Positions 49,401 to 58,696 of a stretch of 64,000 nt of DNA are shown piece by piece (position 1 is the first letter of the stretch; each line of letters begins with the position of its first letter). The DNA is from WHSW01 sp963767475 (lineage in GTDB: Bacteria > Actinomycetota > Thermoleophilia > Solirubrobacterales > 70-9), in assembly GCA_963767475.1 (NCBI GenBank), contig CAVYEI010000006.1, forward strand, positions 248,001-312,000, written 5' to 3'. The notes beneath the pieces were generated by a model. It was not told where the DNA came from, did no database searches, and worked only from the letters and a program-made list of their open reading frames with translations. The position numbers and the translations under genes are program-made.

Positions 49401-49963
49401 ACCTCGAGGATCTCTTCTTCCTTGGCCTTCAGCAGGCCATCGATCTCGGCCGTCGCCGCGTCCGTGCGCTTCTGCAGCTCGGCCTCGGCGCGGCGCTCGT
49501 CGTCCTCGCCGACCTCGCCCTCCTTCTTCATCTCGCGCAGGTCGTGCATGACGTCGCGGCGGATGTTGCGGACGGCGATCTTGCCCTCCTCGCCGACGTT
49601 GTGGACGACCTTAACCATCTCGCGGCGGCGCTCCTCGTTGAGCTCGGGGATCTGCAGCCTGATCACGTTGCCGTCGTTGGACGGCGTCAGCCCGAGGTCG
49701 GACTCCATGATCGCCTTTTCGATCATCGAGATCGAGCTCTTGTCGAACGGCGTCAGCGTCAGCAGGCGGGCGTCGGTCGCCGACACCTGCGCCAGCTGCT
49801 TGACCGGCGTCTCGGCCCCGTAGTAGTCGATCAGCAGGCGGTCGAGCAGGTGCGGTGAGGCACGGCCGGTGCGCACGGTGGCGAGCTCATGCCGGCACGA
49901 TTCCACCGACTTCGACATCCGCTCGCCGGCGTCGGAGACGAACTCATCGGTGATCTCGGACAA
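49397..49963 (-). CDS. frr: ribosome recycling factor
   Basis: 188 residues, full length. ELATVRTGRASPHLLDRLLI, YGAETPVKQLAQVSATDARL and the C-terminal coiled coil (VMHDLREMKKEGEVGEDDER) are as in RRF. It splits post-termination ribosomes with EF-G. TTG start preceded by a purine-rich GGAGAGGG site. Confidence 0.95.
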   Translation of the reverse strand: MSEITDEFVSDAGERMSKSVESCRHELATVRTGRASPHLLDRLLIDYYGAETPVKQLAQVSATDARLLTLTPFDKSSISMIEKAIMESDLGLTPSNDGNVIRLQIPELNEERRREMVKVVHNVGEEGKIAVRNIRRDVMHDLREMKKEGEVGEDDERRAEAELQKRTDAATAEIDGLLKAKEEEILEV

Positions 49964-49981
49964 CGCTCGCCCTCTCCTCTC

Positions 49982-50707
49982 TCAGGACCCGGTGCGCACG
50001 ATCGTGCCCACGCGCTCGCCGCTGACGATCCTATCTATGTTGTGCGGGTCGGCCATGTTGAAGACGTGAATCGGCAGGCCGTTGTCCATGCACAGCGAGA
50101 GCGCGGTCGAGTCCATCACCTTCAAGCCCCGCTCGATCGCCTCCATGTGCGTGATCTCGGGCAGGAAGTTCGCATCGGGAACGGTCGACGGATCGGCGTC
50201 GTAGACGCCCTCGACCCCGTGCTTGGCCATCAGGATCGCCTCGGCGTGGATCTCGAGCGCCCGCAGGGCCGCGGCGGTATCGGTGGTGAAGAACGGGTTG
50301 CCGGTGCCGGCGGCGAAGATCACCACGCGGCCCTTCTCCAGGTGGCGCATCGCCCGGCGGCGGATGTAGGGCTCGGCGACCTCGGTGACCGCGATCGCCG
50401 ACATCACCCTGGTGTAGGTGCCGCGGCGCTCGAGCGCATCCTGGAGCGTGAGCGCGTTGAGCACCGTCGCCAGCATGCCCATGTAGTCGGCGGTCGCCCG
50501 GTCCATGCCCGCGGCGGCGCCCTGGAGGCCGCGGTAGATGTTGCCGGCACCGACGACGACCGCGGTCTCGATCCCGCGCTCGCTGACGTCGTGGATCTGC
50601 TCCGAGATCTGCTCGATGCGGACCGGGTCGGTGCCGTACTCGAGCGAGCCCATCAGGGCCTCGCCGGAGATCTTCAGCAGGATGCGGTTGAAGACGGGGT
50701 CAGCCAT
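49982..50707 (-). CDS. pyrH: UMP kinase
   Basis: 241 residues. ILLKISGEALMG, VVVGAGNIYRG, VIFAAGTGNPFFTTDTAAAL and GVYDADPS are the amino-acid-kinase-type UMP kinase blocks. It phosphorylates UMP and is usually GTP-activated and UTP-inhibited. TAGGGT (50721-50716) ends eight bases before the ATG, so it may be transcribed separately from tsf. Followed by frr after 18 bp. Confidence 0.95.
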   Translation of the reverse strand: MADPVFNRILLKISGEALMGSLEYGTDPVRIEQISEQIHDVSERGIETAVVVGAGNIYRGLQGAAAGMDRATADYMGMLATVLNALTLQDALERRGTYTRVMSAIAVTEVAEPYIRRRAMRHLEKGRVVIFAAGTGNPFFTTDTAAALRALEIHAEAILMAKHGVEGVYDADPSTVPDANFLPEITHMEAIERGLKVMDSTALSLCMDNGLPIHVFNMADPHNIDRIVSGERVGTIVRTGS

Positions 50708-50748
50708 CGGCGGCAACCCTATCCCGAGCGGCGCATCGAGACTGGCGC

Positions 50749-51354
50749 CTACTCCTCGCCGACCGCGAACCGCGCGAAGCGCGCGATGCGGATGTTCTCG
50801 CCCGTGTTGGCGGCGAGGTCGGCGCGTAGCTGCTCGATCGTCTTGCCCTCGTAGCGGTCGGTGCGCACGTGCTCCTGCTCGAGCAGGACGACGGCCGACG
50901 TCCACTTCTTCAGCTGGCCTTCGACGATCTTCTCGACCACGTTGTCGGGCTTGCCCTCCTGCTTGGCCTTCTCCTCGAACACACGGCGCTCGGCCTCGAG
51001 CTCGGCCTCGGGGATCTGATCGGCGGAGACGTAGAGCGGCGCGGCGGCGGCGATGTGGATCGCGACCTCGCGCGCGAACTCCTGGAAGTTGTCGGTGCGG
51101 GCGACGAAGTCGGTCTCGCACTGGACCTCGACCAGCACCCCGGGGCTGCCGCCGGCGTGGATGTAGGAGGAGACCGTGCCCTCGCTGGTCGCCTTGCCGG
51201 CCCGCTTCTCGGCCGACGCCTGGCCCTTGACCCGCAGCAGCTCGACCGCCTTGTCGAGGTCGCCTTCGGCCTCCTCGAGCGCGGACTTGCAATCCATCAT
51301 CGCGGCGCCGGTGCGGTCGCGAAGGGCCTTCACCTCCTGGGCTCCGACGGCCAT
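50749..51354 (-). CDS. tsf: elongation factor Ts
   Basis: 201 residues, the short form. AQEVKALRDRTGAAMMDCKS is the N-terminal UBA-like domain, and VEVQCETDFVARTDNFQEFA the conserved core segment that contacts EF-Tu. It recycles EF-Tu. ATG overlaps the rpsB stop (TGATG). Confidence 0.95.
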   Translation of the reverse strand: MAVGAQEVKALRDRTGAAMMDCKSALEEAEGDLDKAVELLRVKGQASAEKRAGKATSEGTVSSYIHAGGSPGVLVEVQCETDFVARTDNFQEFAREVAIHIAAAAPLYVSADQIPEAELEAERRVFEEKAKQEGKPDNVVEKIVEGQLKKWTSAVVLLEQEHVRTDRYEGKTIEQLRADLAANTGENIRIARFARFAVGEE

Positions 51355-52298
51355 CAGGAGCCCTCCGCCTGGCCCCCGGCCGGGGGCTGCTGTGCGGGCG
51401 GCTGCTGGGGCGGCTGCGCGGCCTGCTGAGCGGGCTGCTCGGCGGCCTGCGCCGCCTTCGCCGCCTCGGCGGCCTTGGCCGCGGCCTCCTCGGCCTCCTT
51501 GCGGGCGCGCTCCTCTTCCTCGCGCTTGCGCTTGGCCTCGTCCTCGACCCGGCGCCGCTCCTCCTCCTCGGCCCGCTTCTTGGCCTCGGCCGCGCGGTAG
51601 GTCGTGGCGGCGTTCTGGACCGCGGAACCGATCGTGCCGACGACCATCTCGCAGGAGCGCATCGAGTCGTCGTTGCCCGGGATTGGATAGGCGATCCCCA
51701 TCGGGTCGACGTTCGAGTCGACCAGGCCGAGGATCGGGATGTTGAGCCGGGTCGCCTCGGCGACCGCGATCGCCTCGGTCTTCAGATCGATGATCAGCGC
51801 CGCCTGCGGCAAACGCTTCATGTCGCGGACACCGCCGAGGTTGTACTCGAGCTTCGTCAGCTCGGCCTCCATCGACATCCGCTCCTTGGTCGGCAGCAGC
51901 TCGAGGCGGCCGTCCTCCTTGAGCCCGTTGAGCTCGTGCAGGCGGTCGATCCGGGCCGACATCGTCTGGAAGTTGGTCAGCAGGCCGCCGAGCCAGCGCT
52001 GGTTGACGTAGGGCATGCCGCTGGCGTCGGCCCAGTTCTTGACCGAGTCGCGGGCCTGCTTCTTGGTGCCGACGAAGAGCACGGTGCCGCCCTTGCCGGC
52101 GACCTCGACGGCGAAGTCGCGCGCCTTGTTCAGCAGCTGCTCGGTCTGCAGCAGGTCGATGATGTGAATCCCGTCGGTCTCGCCGTGGATGTAACGGCGC
52201 ATGCGCGGGTTCCACCGCCTGGTCTGGTGGCCGAAATGAAGGCCCGCCTGCAGCAGGTCCTTTAGCCCGGGCTCGGACTTGAGTCCTGATTCGGACAT
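51354..52298 (-). CDS. rpsB: 30S ribosomal protein S2 with long C-terminal tail
   Basis: 314 residues; the S2 core ends near 230 (LLQAGLHFGHQTRRWNPRMR at the start, LVDSNVDPMGIAYPIPGNDD near the end). A tail of about 80 residues follows: a charged coiled coil rich in Lys, Arg, Glu and Ala (AAEAKKRAEEEERRRVEDEA), then an Ala/Pro/Gln-rich disordered end. S2 is needed for 30S-S1/mRNA contacts. First gene of rpsB-tsf-pyrH-frr-uppS-cdsA, with an AAAGGGAG site. Confidence 0.95.
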   Translation of the reverse strand: MSESGLKSEPGLKDLLQAGLHFGHQTRRWNPRMRRYIHGETDGIHIIDLLQTEQLLNKARDFAVEVAGKGGTVLFVGTKKQARDSVKNWADASGMPYVNQRWLGGLLTNFQTMSARIDRLHELNGLKEDGRLELLPTKERMSMEAELTKLEYNLGGVRDMKRLPQAALIIDLKTEAIAVAEATRLNIPILGLVDSNVDPMGIAYPIPGNDDSMRSCEMVVGTIGSAVQNAATTYRAAEAKKRAEEEERRRVEDEAKRKREEEERARKEAEEAAAKAAEAAKAAQAAEQPAQQAAQPPQQPPAQQPPAGGQAEGS

Positions 52299-52342
52299 CG
52301 ATGCTCCCTTTGGGTGATTCGGATGGCTCCCTGGCCGCTTCC

Positions 52343-52380
52343 GGGGACCCGGCTATGTCGTGCGTGCCGGGCAGGGCCCC
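52343..52380 (-). promoter_or_regulatory. leader hairpin upstream of rpsB
   Basis: On the minus strand, CCCGGC and GCCGGG arms extended by GGGG/CCCC form a hairpin around a 12-nt loop about 45 nt before the rpsB ATG. r-protein leaders often carry such structures, but I see no match to a named S2 motif. No U tract follows. TACACT near 52434-52429 may be the -10. Confidence 0.35.
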
Positions 52381-52445
52381 TTGTTCGTGCCTGGGGTTCG
52401 GTTACTGGACGGCGTGGAGTGTAGGGATCAACGCCCCGGGCGCGC

Positions 52446-52817
52446 CTAACCGGCGTCCCAGCGCCCGTCGGCCTTCGCCCGCTCGACCTCGGCGAGCCCA
52501 GCCGGGCGCATCCGTCCCGCGGCCGTCAGCTCGCCCACCTTGCCGACGTTGATCCGCGACCAGTTGCTGCGCCGGCGCCGCGGTGTGTAGCGCTGCAGGA
52601 AGTAGGCGTCGTCGAGGGCCTCGCGGCGGCCGTCGATCCAGCCGAAGCAAAGACAGACGTCGAGCGCCTCCGCGATTGTCACGCTGGCGATCCCGCTGCC
52701 CTTCTTGGCGACCTTCAGCCAGACGCCCTGCGCCGAATCGTGGTTGGCCTCCATCCAGGTCTCCCACTCCGCCGCAGAGGCGAAGGAGAGCTGCGGCAGG
52801 CCGTCGTCGGCTCCCAT
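52446..52817 (-). CDS. YdeI/OmpD-associated family protein, C-terminally short
   Basis: 123 residues. SAAEWETWMEANHDSAQGVW, ALDVCLCFGWIDGRREALDD and QRYTPRRRRSNWSRIN are diagnostic. Relatives run to about 190 residues. This one ends right after the conserved EVERAKADGRWDA, losing the C-terminal helical region. TAGCCT lies seven bases before the ATG. It may be a truncated gene or a short form. Confidence 0.8.
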   Translation of the reverse strand: MGADDGLPQLSFASAAEWETWMEANHDSAQGVWLKVAKKGSGIASVTIAEALDVCLCFGWIDGRREALDDAYFLQRYTPRRRRSNWSRINVGKVGELTAAGRMRPAGLAEVERAKADGRWDAG

Positions 52818-52850
52818 CGTGGCCAGGCTAGCCCGCTCGCGAGCGCCGGG

Positions 52851-53213
52851 TCAGAAGGGGCCGAACAGGTCGAAGGCGTTGATGCATCCAGACCTCTCCA
52901 CCCGCAACCCGCCTTCCCCCGTCACTTCCCGCCCGATCAGATCCCAACAGCCGAATGCCCGCGTTTCGACCTCGACCGTCAAGCCGGCGCTTCCTTGAAA
53001 CAGCTGACACCGCCAGCGTCCCTCGCCCATCTCCTCGCAGTTGGACGGCCCTGCGAACGCACCCACTCCAAGGGATCGGGCAAGCGCATCCCCGTAGACG
53101 CCGAGAATCGTGGCCGGTCGATATGCGGCAGCTCCAGCCAACGCCAGCACCACCCCCGCGATCGCGAGCGCCGTTACGTTTCGCCGACGCTCTTCGCGGG
53201 CATCGATCGGCAC
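52851..53213 (-). CDS. small membrane-anchored hypothetical protein
   Basis: 120 residues. One hydrophobic segment near 14-32 (LAIAGVVLALAGAAAY) follows a basic start, so it is exported or anchored. The outer part has four Cys (NCEEMGEGRWRCQLF; FGCWDLIG; ERSGCINAF) spaced for two disulfides. No family recognised. Confidence 0.6.
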   Translation of the reverse strand: MPIDAREERRRNVTALAIAGVVLALAGAAAYRPATILGVYGDALARSLGVGAFAGPSNCEEMGEGRWRCQLFQGSAGLTVEVETRAFGCWDLIGREVTGEGGLRVERSGCINAFDLFGPF

Positions 53214-53267
53214 TGCTTCAGCGTATGTCGTTGAGGGGCAAGCGGAGGATTGATCGTTTGGCCGCGT

Positions 53268-53944
<677 letters not shown>

Positions 53945-53948
<4 letters not shown>

Positions 53949-54424
53949 GGTTCACTCGCCGGCTCCGCCGACGGCGTTGCCAGCGCGGCGAGCGCGATCA
54001 CGACCACGCCGAGCGTGATCGCGACGTCGGCGAGGTTGAACGCCGGCCACAGCGGCGGGTCGAGGAAGTCTGTGACGGCGCCCTCGCGAATCCGGTCGGC
54101 GAGGTTGCCGAGCGCCCCGCCGCTCAGCAGCCCGACCCCGAGCCACAGCCAGGGCCGCGTGGTGTCGAAGGCAAACCAGCCGACGATCAGCGCCAGGGCG
54201 GCGGACGTGAACAGCAGCACGAGGGCATCGCTGCCGTCGCTGAAGAGGCCGAAGGCGATGCCGCTGTTCATCACCCTGGCGAGCTCGAAGCCGAGCGCCA
54301 GGTCGGTGCGCTCGCCCGGCTCCATCGTCGCCACGATCGCCGCCTTGACGCCTTGGTCGAGGACAATCACCAACCCGCAGACGGCGAGCATCCCGAGCCA
54401 GGCGCGGCCGCGTGGCGAGCTCAC
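53945..54424 (-). CDS. lspA: lipoprotein signal peptidase
   Basis: 159 residues, four membrane helices. The two catalytic aspartates are in GGALGNLADRI and WPAFNLADVAITLG. It removes lipoprotein signal peptides after lipidation. GTG 54424 overlaps the yggT stop as GTGA. Placed between yggT and rluA as in many Gram-positive division loci. Confidence 0.94.
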
Positions 54425-54720
54425 CCTCGGATCAGGCCGGCGACGATGCCGCCGACGACGAAGAGCAGGATCGTGGCGATGATCGGGCTGATGTCGAGCG
54501 GGCCGATCCGCGGCACCCAGGCGCGGAACAGGTTCAGATACGGGTTCGTCGTGTCCTCGATGAAGCTGAGCACGGCGCGCAGGGTGAGGTTGTAGGGGAT
54601 CGGCCGAAACTGCTGCACCCAGCTGAGGATGATGTTGGCGATGATCAGGACGAAGTAGACGAAGACGAGCGCCTCGACGTAGTTGGCGATGTCGCCGCGG
54701 GTGAGCGCCGCCAACGTCAC
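54421..54720 (-). CDS. yggT: YggT family membrane protein
   Basis: 99 residues from GTG 54720. Two helices (VEALVFVYFVLIIANIILSW; ISPIIATILLFVVGGIVAGL) flank the conserved NPYLNLFRAWVPRIGPLDIS. YggT proteins are encoded next to sepF and are linked to envelope or osmotic roles. It lies 10 bp after proC. Confidence 0.9.
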   Translation of the reverse strand: MTLAALTRGDIANYVEALVFVYFVLIIANIILSWVQQFRPIPYNLTLRAVLSFIEDTTNPYLNLFRAWVPRIGPLDISPIIATILLFVVGGIVAGLIRG

Positions 54721-54730
54721 CGAGGGCGCC

Positions 54731-55501
54731 TCAACGGCGCATCCGCTCGAGCGAAGCGCGGACCGCTGCCTGGAAGGCGTCGCCGGCGCCGGCGTCCGCA
54801 AGCGCCTCCAGCCCGGCCTCGGTGGCGCCACCTCGGGAGGCGACCGTCTGGCGGACCGTGATCGGGTCGTAGCGGCGCAGCAGCTCGATCGTGCCCGCGT
54901 AGGACTCGAGCACGAGCTCGTAGGCCAGCTCCGGGTCAAGGCCCTCGGCGGCGCCCGCCTCGGCGATGTTCTGGACCGCGATCGCCAGGTAGGCCGGCGT
55001 GCAGCCCATCACCGCGGTGGCGGTGTCCATGAGCTCGTCAGGAACTTCGACCAGGTGGCTGAGCTCGCCGAACAGGTTCAGCAGCCGCGCCCCGGTCTCG
55101 CCGTCGGACGGCTCCAGCGGCGCGTGGCAGATCACCCCTTGCTGGACCTCGGTCGTGATCGTCGGCATCGTTCGCACCACCGGCACGCCGGGAAAGAGCT
55201 CACGCAGCCGCGCCAGTGGCGTCGCCGCGAGCACCGAGGCGATCGCGTCGCCGGCGCCGCCGAGCTGGTCAGCGGCGCTCTCCAGCGCCGAGGGCTTGAC
55301 CGCGAGGATGACCGCGTCGGAGCGCAGGGCGAGCTCGGACAGCGAATCGACCGCCTCGCCGCCGGTTCGCTCGGCCAGCTCCGCTGCACGGCCGGAGCCC
55401 GCATCGCTGAACAACATCGCTTCGGGGCCGTGCTCGGCCTCCGCCCATCCGCGCGCAAGCGCCGTGGCGATATTTCCCGCCCCGGCGAAGCCAATCTTCA
55501 T
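54731..55501 (-). CDS. proC: pyrroline-5-carboxylate reductase
   Basis: 256 residues. IGFAGAGNIATALARGW is the NADPH-binding start, and VVRTMPTITTEVQQGVICHA and the C-terminal TVASRGGATEAGLEAL complete the family. It makes proline from P5C. TAGGCT (55513-55508) ends six bases before the ATG, although the gene lies in the sepF-yggT string, where proC is also found in other Gram-positives. Confidence 0.93.
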   Translation of the reverse strand: MKIGFAGAGNIATALARGWAEAEHGPEAMLFSDAGSGRAAELAERTGGEAVDSLSELALRSDAVILAVKPSALESAADQLGGAGDAIASVLAATPLARLRELFPGVPVVRTMPTITTEVQQGVICHAPLEPSDGETGARLLNLFGELSHLVEVPDELMDTATAVMGCTPAYLAIAVQNIAEAGAAEGLDPELAYELVLESYAGTIELLRRYDPITVRQTVASRGGATEAGLEALADAGAGDAFQAAVRASLERMRR

Positions 55502-55534
55502 GCCTTCAGCCTAATGACCGAAGGCGAGAAGGCA

Positions 55535-56074
55535 CTACGACTGGTTGAAGAAGCCCTTTTCGATCAGCCGCGCCTTCTCCTCGGCGGAGACCTCGACGTT
55601 GCGCGGGGTGAGCAGGAAGGTCTTCTCGGCGATCTTCTGCATGCCGCCGTCGAGCGCGTAGGTGAGCCCGGAGGCGAAGTCGATCAGGCGCTTGGCGAGC
55701 TCGCCGTCGGTGGTCTGCAGGTTGAGGATCACCGGGATCGCGTTCTTGAACCGGTCGGCGACCTCCTGGGCGTCGTTGAAGCTGCCCGGGGTGACCAGAT
55801 GGACCTGGACGTCGGCACCACCGTTGCCGCCGACGGGCTGCAGGACGCGCCGCCGGGGCGGCTCGTCGTCGGCGAAGATGTCGTCGATCTCGTCGCGGCC
55901 GCGACGTCGCTCCGAGATCCGGCTCACGGTCGCCGATCGCGGCGCGGAGCCACTCTCATAGACCTGGCCGTGGGGCGCCGTATCCGGCTCGTAGACGTCG
56001 TGCTCGAGGTAGTCGGGGTCCTCGGCGAGGCCGAAATAGACGAGCGCGCGGTGCCATGTGTCTCTAAGTGCCAT
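55535..56074 (-). CDS. sepF: cell division protein SepF
   Basis: 179 residues. Membrane-binding N-terminal amphipathic start (MALRDTWHRALVYFGL), an acidic/Arg-rich linker, and the SepF core at 90-170: VHLVTPGSFNDAQEVADRFK, IPVILNLQTTDGELAKRLID and LTYALDGGMQKIAEKTFLLT. It links FtsZ to the membrane in actinobacteria lacking FtsA. CATAAT (56124-56119) may be its -10. Confidence 0.95.
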   Translation of the reverse strand: MALRDTWHRALVYFGLAEDPDYLEHDVYEPDTAPHGQVYESGSAPRSATVSRISERRRGRDEIDDIFADDEPPRRRVLQPVGGNGGADVQVHLVTPGSFNDAQEVADRFKNAIPVILNLQTTDGELAKRLIDFASGLTYALDGGMQKIAEKTFLLTPRNVEVSAEEKARLIEKGFFNQS

Positions 56075-56153
56075 ACGGCTGCGGGTTTCGCGTCGTAAAC
56101 CGGGATTCCTTTACCCGGATTATGGAGCAACGAAGCGCCCGGACGGGCCTCGC

Positions 56154-56786
56154 TCAGCGATAGAGCGAGGTACCGAGGCGAATGATCGTCGCTCCCTCGT
56201 CGACCGCGACCTGCCAATCCTGGCTCGTACCCATCGAGAGCCGGGCCAGGCCGTGCTCGCCCGCGAGCTCGGCGAGGCGGGCGAAGTGTGGCCGTGAGGC
56301 GTCGGGGTCGGTGGTGAACGGCGGCATCGTCATCAGGCCGCCGACGCGGACCGGGCAGCGGGCGATGAACTCGCCCAGCCGCTCCGGCTCGACTCCGCCC
56401 TTGTCGGCTTCGCCGCCGACGTTGACCTCGATCAGGACCTCGGTCTCCGGCGTCCCGTGGCGGCCCAGCTGCTCGAGCACGGAATCGGTGGCGACCGAGT
56501 GGATCAGCCGCACGAGCGGCAGGATGCGGCGCAGCTTGCGGCTCTGCAGGTTGCCGATGAAGTCCCAGGTGAAGCGCTCACCGTGGAGCTCGCGCTTGGC
56601 CTCGAGGTCCTGGAGGCGGTTCTCGCCGACCAGCTCCACCCCGGCCTCGGCCAGCGTTCCCATCTCCTCGGCGTCGACGTACTTGGTCGCCGCCAGGATC
56701 TCGACCTCGGGGCCGCAGCGCTCGCGCACCCGCTCGAGGTTGCGGCGCACCGTCGCCGCGTCGATGTCGCGGATCGGCTCAGCCAT
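56154..56786 (-). CDS. yggS: YggS family PLP-binding protein
   Basis: 210 residues. PLP lysine K35 in EILAATKYVDAEEM; FHFIGNLQ-type block reads FTWDFIGNLQSRKLRRILPL, and LSMGTSQDWQVAVDEGATII near the end. It keeps pyridoxal phosphate and amino-acid pools balanced. Overlaps pgeF by 8 bp. Confidence 0.94.
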   Translation of the reverse strand: MAEPIRDIDAATVRRNLERVRERCGPEVEILAATKYVDAEEMGTLAEAGVELVGENRLQDLEAKRELHGERFTWDFIGNLQSRKLRRILPLVRLIHSVATDSVLEQLGRHGTPETEVLIEVNVGGEADKGGVEPERLGEFIARCPVRVGGLMTMPPFTTDPDASRPHFARLAELAGEHGLARLSMGTSQDWQVAVDEGATIIRLGTSLYR

Positions 56787-57516
56787 CGATCCAAACCAGC
56801 CCGGCCTGGCGCCCGGTGTGGCCGGCGTCGCGGCGATGGGAGAAAAACAGCTCGGGCTCGCAGCTCGTGCACAGGCCGCTCGACTCGACCGCGCCCACGC
56901 CGGCGGCGGCGAGCTGGCGGCGGGCGACCTCGGCCAGATCGAGCATCCGGCCCTCGGCGACCCCGTCGCCGAACCCGGCGAATGCCTCCACGACCTCGTC
57001 GCCGACCTCGTAGCAACAGGGGCCGATTCCCGGGCCGATCGCGGCGGCGAGCGCCCGCACCTCCCCCACTCCGCGTTCGACGATCCCGGCGGCGAGCCCG
57101 CGCCAGCCGCAATGGAGCATCGCCACGCCGTCGGTGCCCGAGAGTGCCACCGGGAGACAGTCGGCGACCTGGACCAGCGGCGTCAGCGTCGCGCTCGAGG
57201 TCACCTGGCCGTCGGCCTCTGCGGGGCGGGCGTCCGCCGTGAACGGGTTCGGCGAGGGCGCGCGCTCGCGACGGGAGATCTCGCCGCCGTGGACCTGAAA
57301 CCCGAACAGGACCCGCTCGGGGTCGCGGTCGAGCGCCGCCGTCAGCCGGGCGCGGTTGGCGCGCACGGCGGACTCCTCGTCGTCGGTGTAGAGGCCGAGG
57401 TTGAGCGATTCGAAGTCGCCGACGCTGGTCCCGCCGACCCGGGTCGAGAACGCCGCCGTCGCCTGCGGCAGCGCCGCCTCGAGCCAGCGCACTCCGTCTC
57501 GCTCACGCCAATCCAT
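56779..57516 (-). CDS. pgeF: peptidoglycan editing factor PgeF (YfiH/DUF152)
   Basis: 245 residues. Zinc ligands lie in FGFQVHGGEI, VADCLPVALS and MLHCGWRGLA, and the C-terminal SSGLCTSCEPELFFSHRRD is characteristic. PgeF proteins correct misincorporated amino acids in peptidoglycan precursors; some have laccase or nucleoside activity. TAGGCT ends six bases before ATG 57516. Confidence 0.93.
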   Translation of the reverse strand: MDWRERDGVRWLEAALPQATAAFSTRVGGTSVGDFESLNLGLYTDDEESAVRANRARLTAALDRDPERVLFGFQVHGGEISRRERAPSPNPFTADARPAEADGQVTSSATLTPLVQVADCLPVALSGTDGVAMLHCGWRGLAAGIVERGVGEVRALAAAIGPGIGPCCYEVGDEVVEAFAGFGDGVAEGRMLDLAEVARRQLAAAGVGAVESSGLCTSCEPELFFSHRRDAGHTGRQAGLVWIDG

Positions 57517-57525
57517 CGCCCAAGC

Positions 57526-58647
57526 CTAGGAGGCCGCGGCGGCCTCGAGGGCGATCCGCAGCTCGTCGTCGCGCCCCGGAGCCTCGCCGTCGAGCTTCGC
57601 CCGCAGCGCGGCTGCAAGCCCGCGACCGACGGCCGGGCCCTCGGGAACGCCGGCGGCGATCAGGTCCTCACCGGAGATCTCGAGGCGTACCTGACGCCAT
57701 TCGGAGACGTATCGGTCCAGCCATTGGGCGCCGAGCGCGCGCGCCAGCACCTGCTCGACCCCGGTCCGCCCCCGGGCGGCGGCCACCGCCGCGGACGGCG
57801 AGGCGGGCTCGACCGCCGCCAGCTCGACCGCCGCCGGCGAACCGTGAACCGCGGTCAGCACCGCCGCCGGGCGTGGCGCGACGCCCTCCCATGGAGGCTC
57901 GTGAAGCAGAGCGGTGACGCGCTCGATCAGCTCGCGGCCGGCGGGCGCGAGCTCGATCAGGCCCCAATCGTCGAGCAGGGCGAACCCCGGCGCCGGGTCG
58001 GGCTCGGCCGCGAGCTTGCCCAGCTCGGCGGCGACCCTGTCGGCCGAGACGGTGGCGAGATCCGCGTCGCGCAGCAGCTCCAGCGTCGCCGGCTCGGGCT
58101 CGAGCGCCAATCGCGAGGCGTAGCGGGCCGCGCGCACGGCACGGGTCGGGTCGTCGGCGAAGGAGCGCTCGTGGAGTACCCGCAGCAGGCCCGCCCGCAG
58201 GTCGTCGAGGCCGCCGTGCGGATCGATCAAGGAGCCCGGGTCGGCGAGCGGGACCGCGATCGCGTTGACGGTGAAGTCGCGGCGGACGAGGTCGTCGGCG
58301 AGCCCCGCCGGGCTGACCTCGGGCAGGGCGCCGGGGCCGGGGTAGGTCTCGGTGCGAGCCCGGGCGACGTCGACCGGGCCACCGGGGAGCTCGACGGTTG
58401 CGGTCTCGAAGCGGTCGTGGATCACGGCGTCGTCGCCGAGCGCCGCGACCAGCCCGATCGGGTCGCCGTCGACGACCAGGTCGAGATTCGCGGCCTCGCG
58501 CCCGAGCAGGGCGTCGCGCACGGCGCCACCGACCAGGTACGCGTCGGCCCCGGCGCGCTCGGCCGCGGCGCGAACCTCGGCGAACCCGGGCAGGGCCGCG
58601 ATCCTCTCGCCGAGGCCGTCCGTCGATATCTCGTGCCGCGCTGCCAC
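57526..58647 (-). CDS. CCA-adding/poly(A) polymerase-type tRNA nucleotidyltransferase
   Basis: 373 residues from GTG 58647. The class II nucleotidyltransferase head is intact: AYLVGGAVRDALLGREAANL then DLVVDGD, followed by VRRDFTVNAIAVPL and FADDPTRAVRAARYASRL. The helical C-terminal part is more diverged. It would add or repair tRNA 3' CCA. It takes the position where ftsZ often lies beside pgeF. Confidence 0.87.
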   Translation of the reverse strand: MAARHEISTDGLGERIAALPGFAEVRAAAERAGADAYLVGGAVRDALLGREAANLDLVVDGDPIGLVAALGDDAVIHDRFETATVELPGGPVDVARARTETYPGPGALPEVSPAGLADDLVRRDFTVNAIAVPLADPGSLIDPHGGLDDLRAGLLRVLHERSFADDPTRAVRAARYASRLALEPEPATLELLRDADLATVSADRVAAELGKLAAEPDPAPGFALLDDWGLIELAPAGRELIERVTALLHEPPWEGVAPRPAAVLTAVHGSPAAVELAAVEPASPSAAVAAARGRTGVEQVLARALGAQWLDRYVSEWRQVRLEISGEDLIAAGVPEGPAVGRGLAAALRAKLDGEAPGRDDELRIALEAAAAS

Positions 58648-58696
58648 AGATTGATCTTCACAGAGCCCTGGGGCCGCTTCCCTACCATGACGGCCC

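Noticed and set aside
48909..50854. Long plus-strand frames opposite uppS, frr and pyrH
   Set aside because: They are codon-shadow frames of well-identified genes, with biased Arg/Ala/Gly content and no domain signal.
56100..56118. CCGGG/CCCGG hairpin upstream of sepF as a terminator for yggS
   Set aside because: The stem is only five base pairs and the following T run is three bases; it lies downstream of the likely sepF -10.
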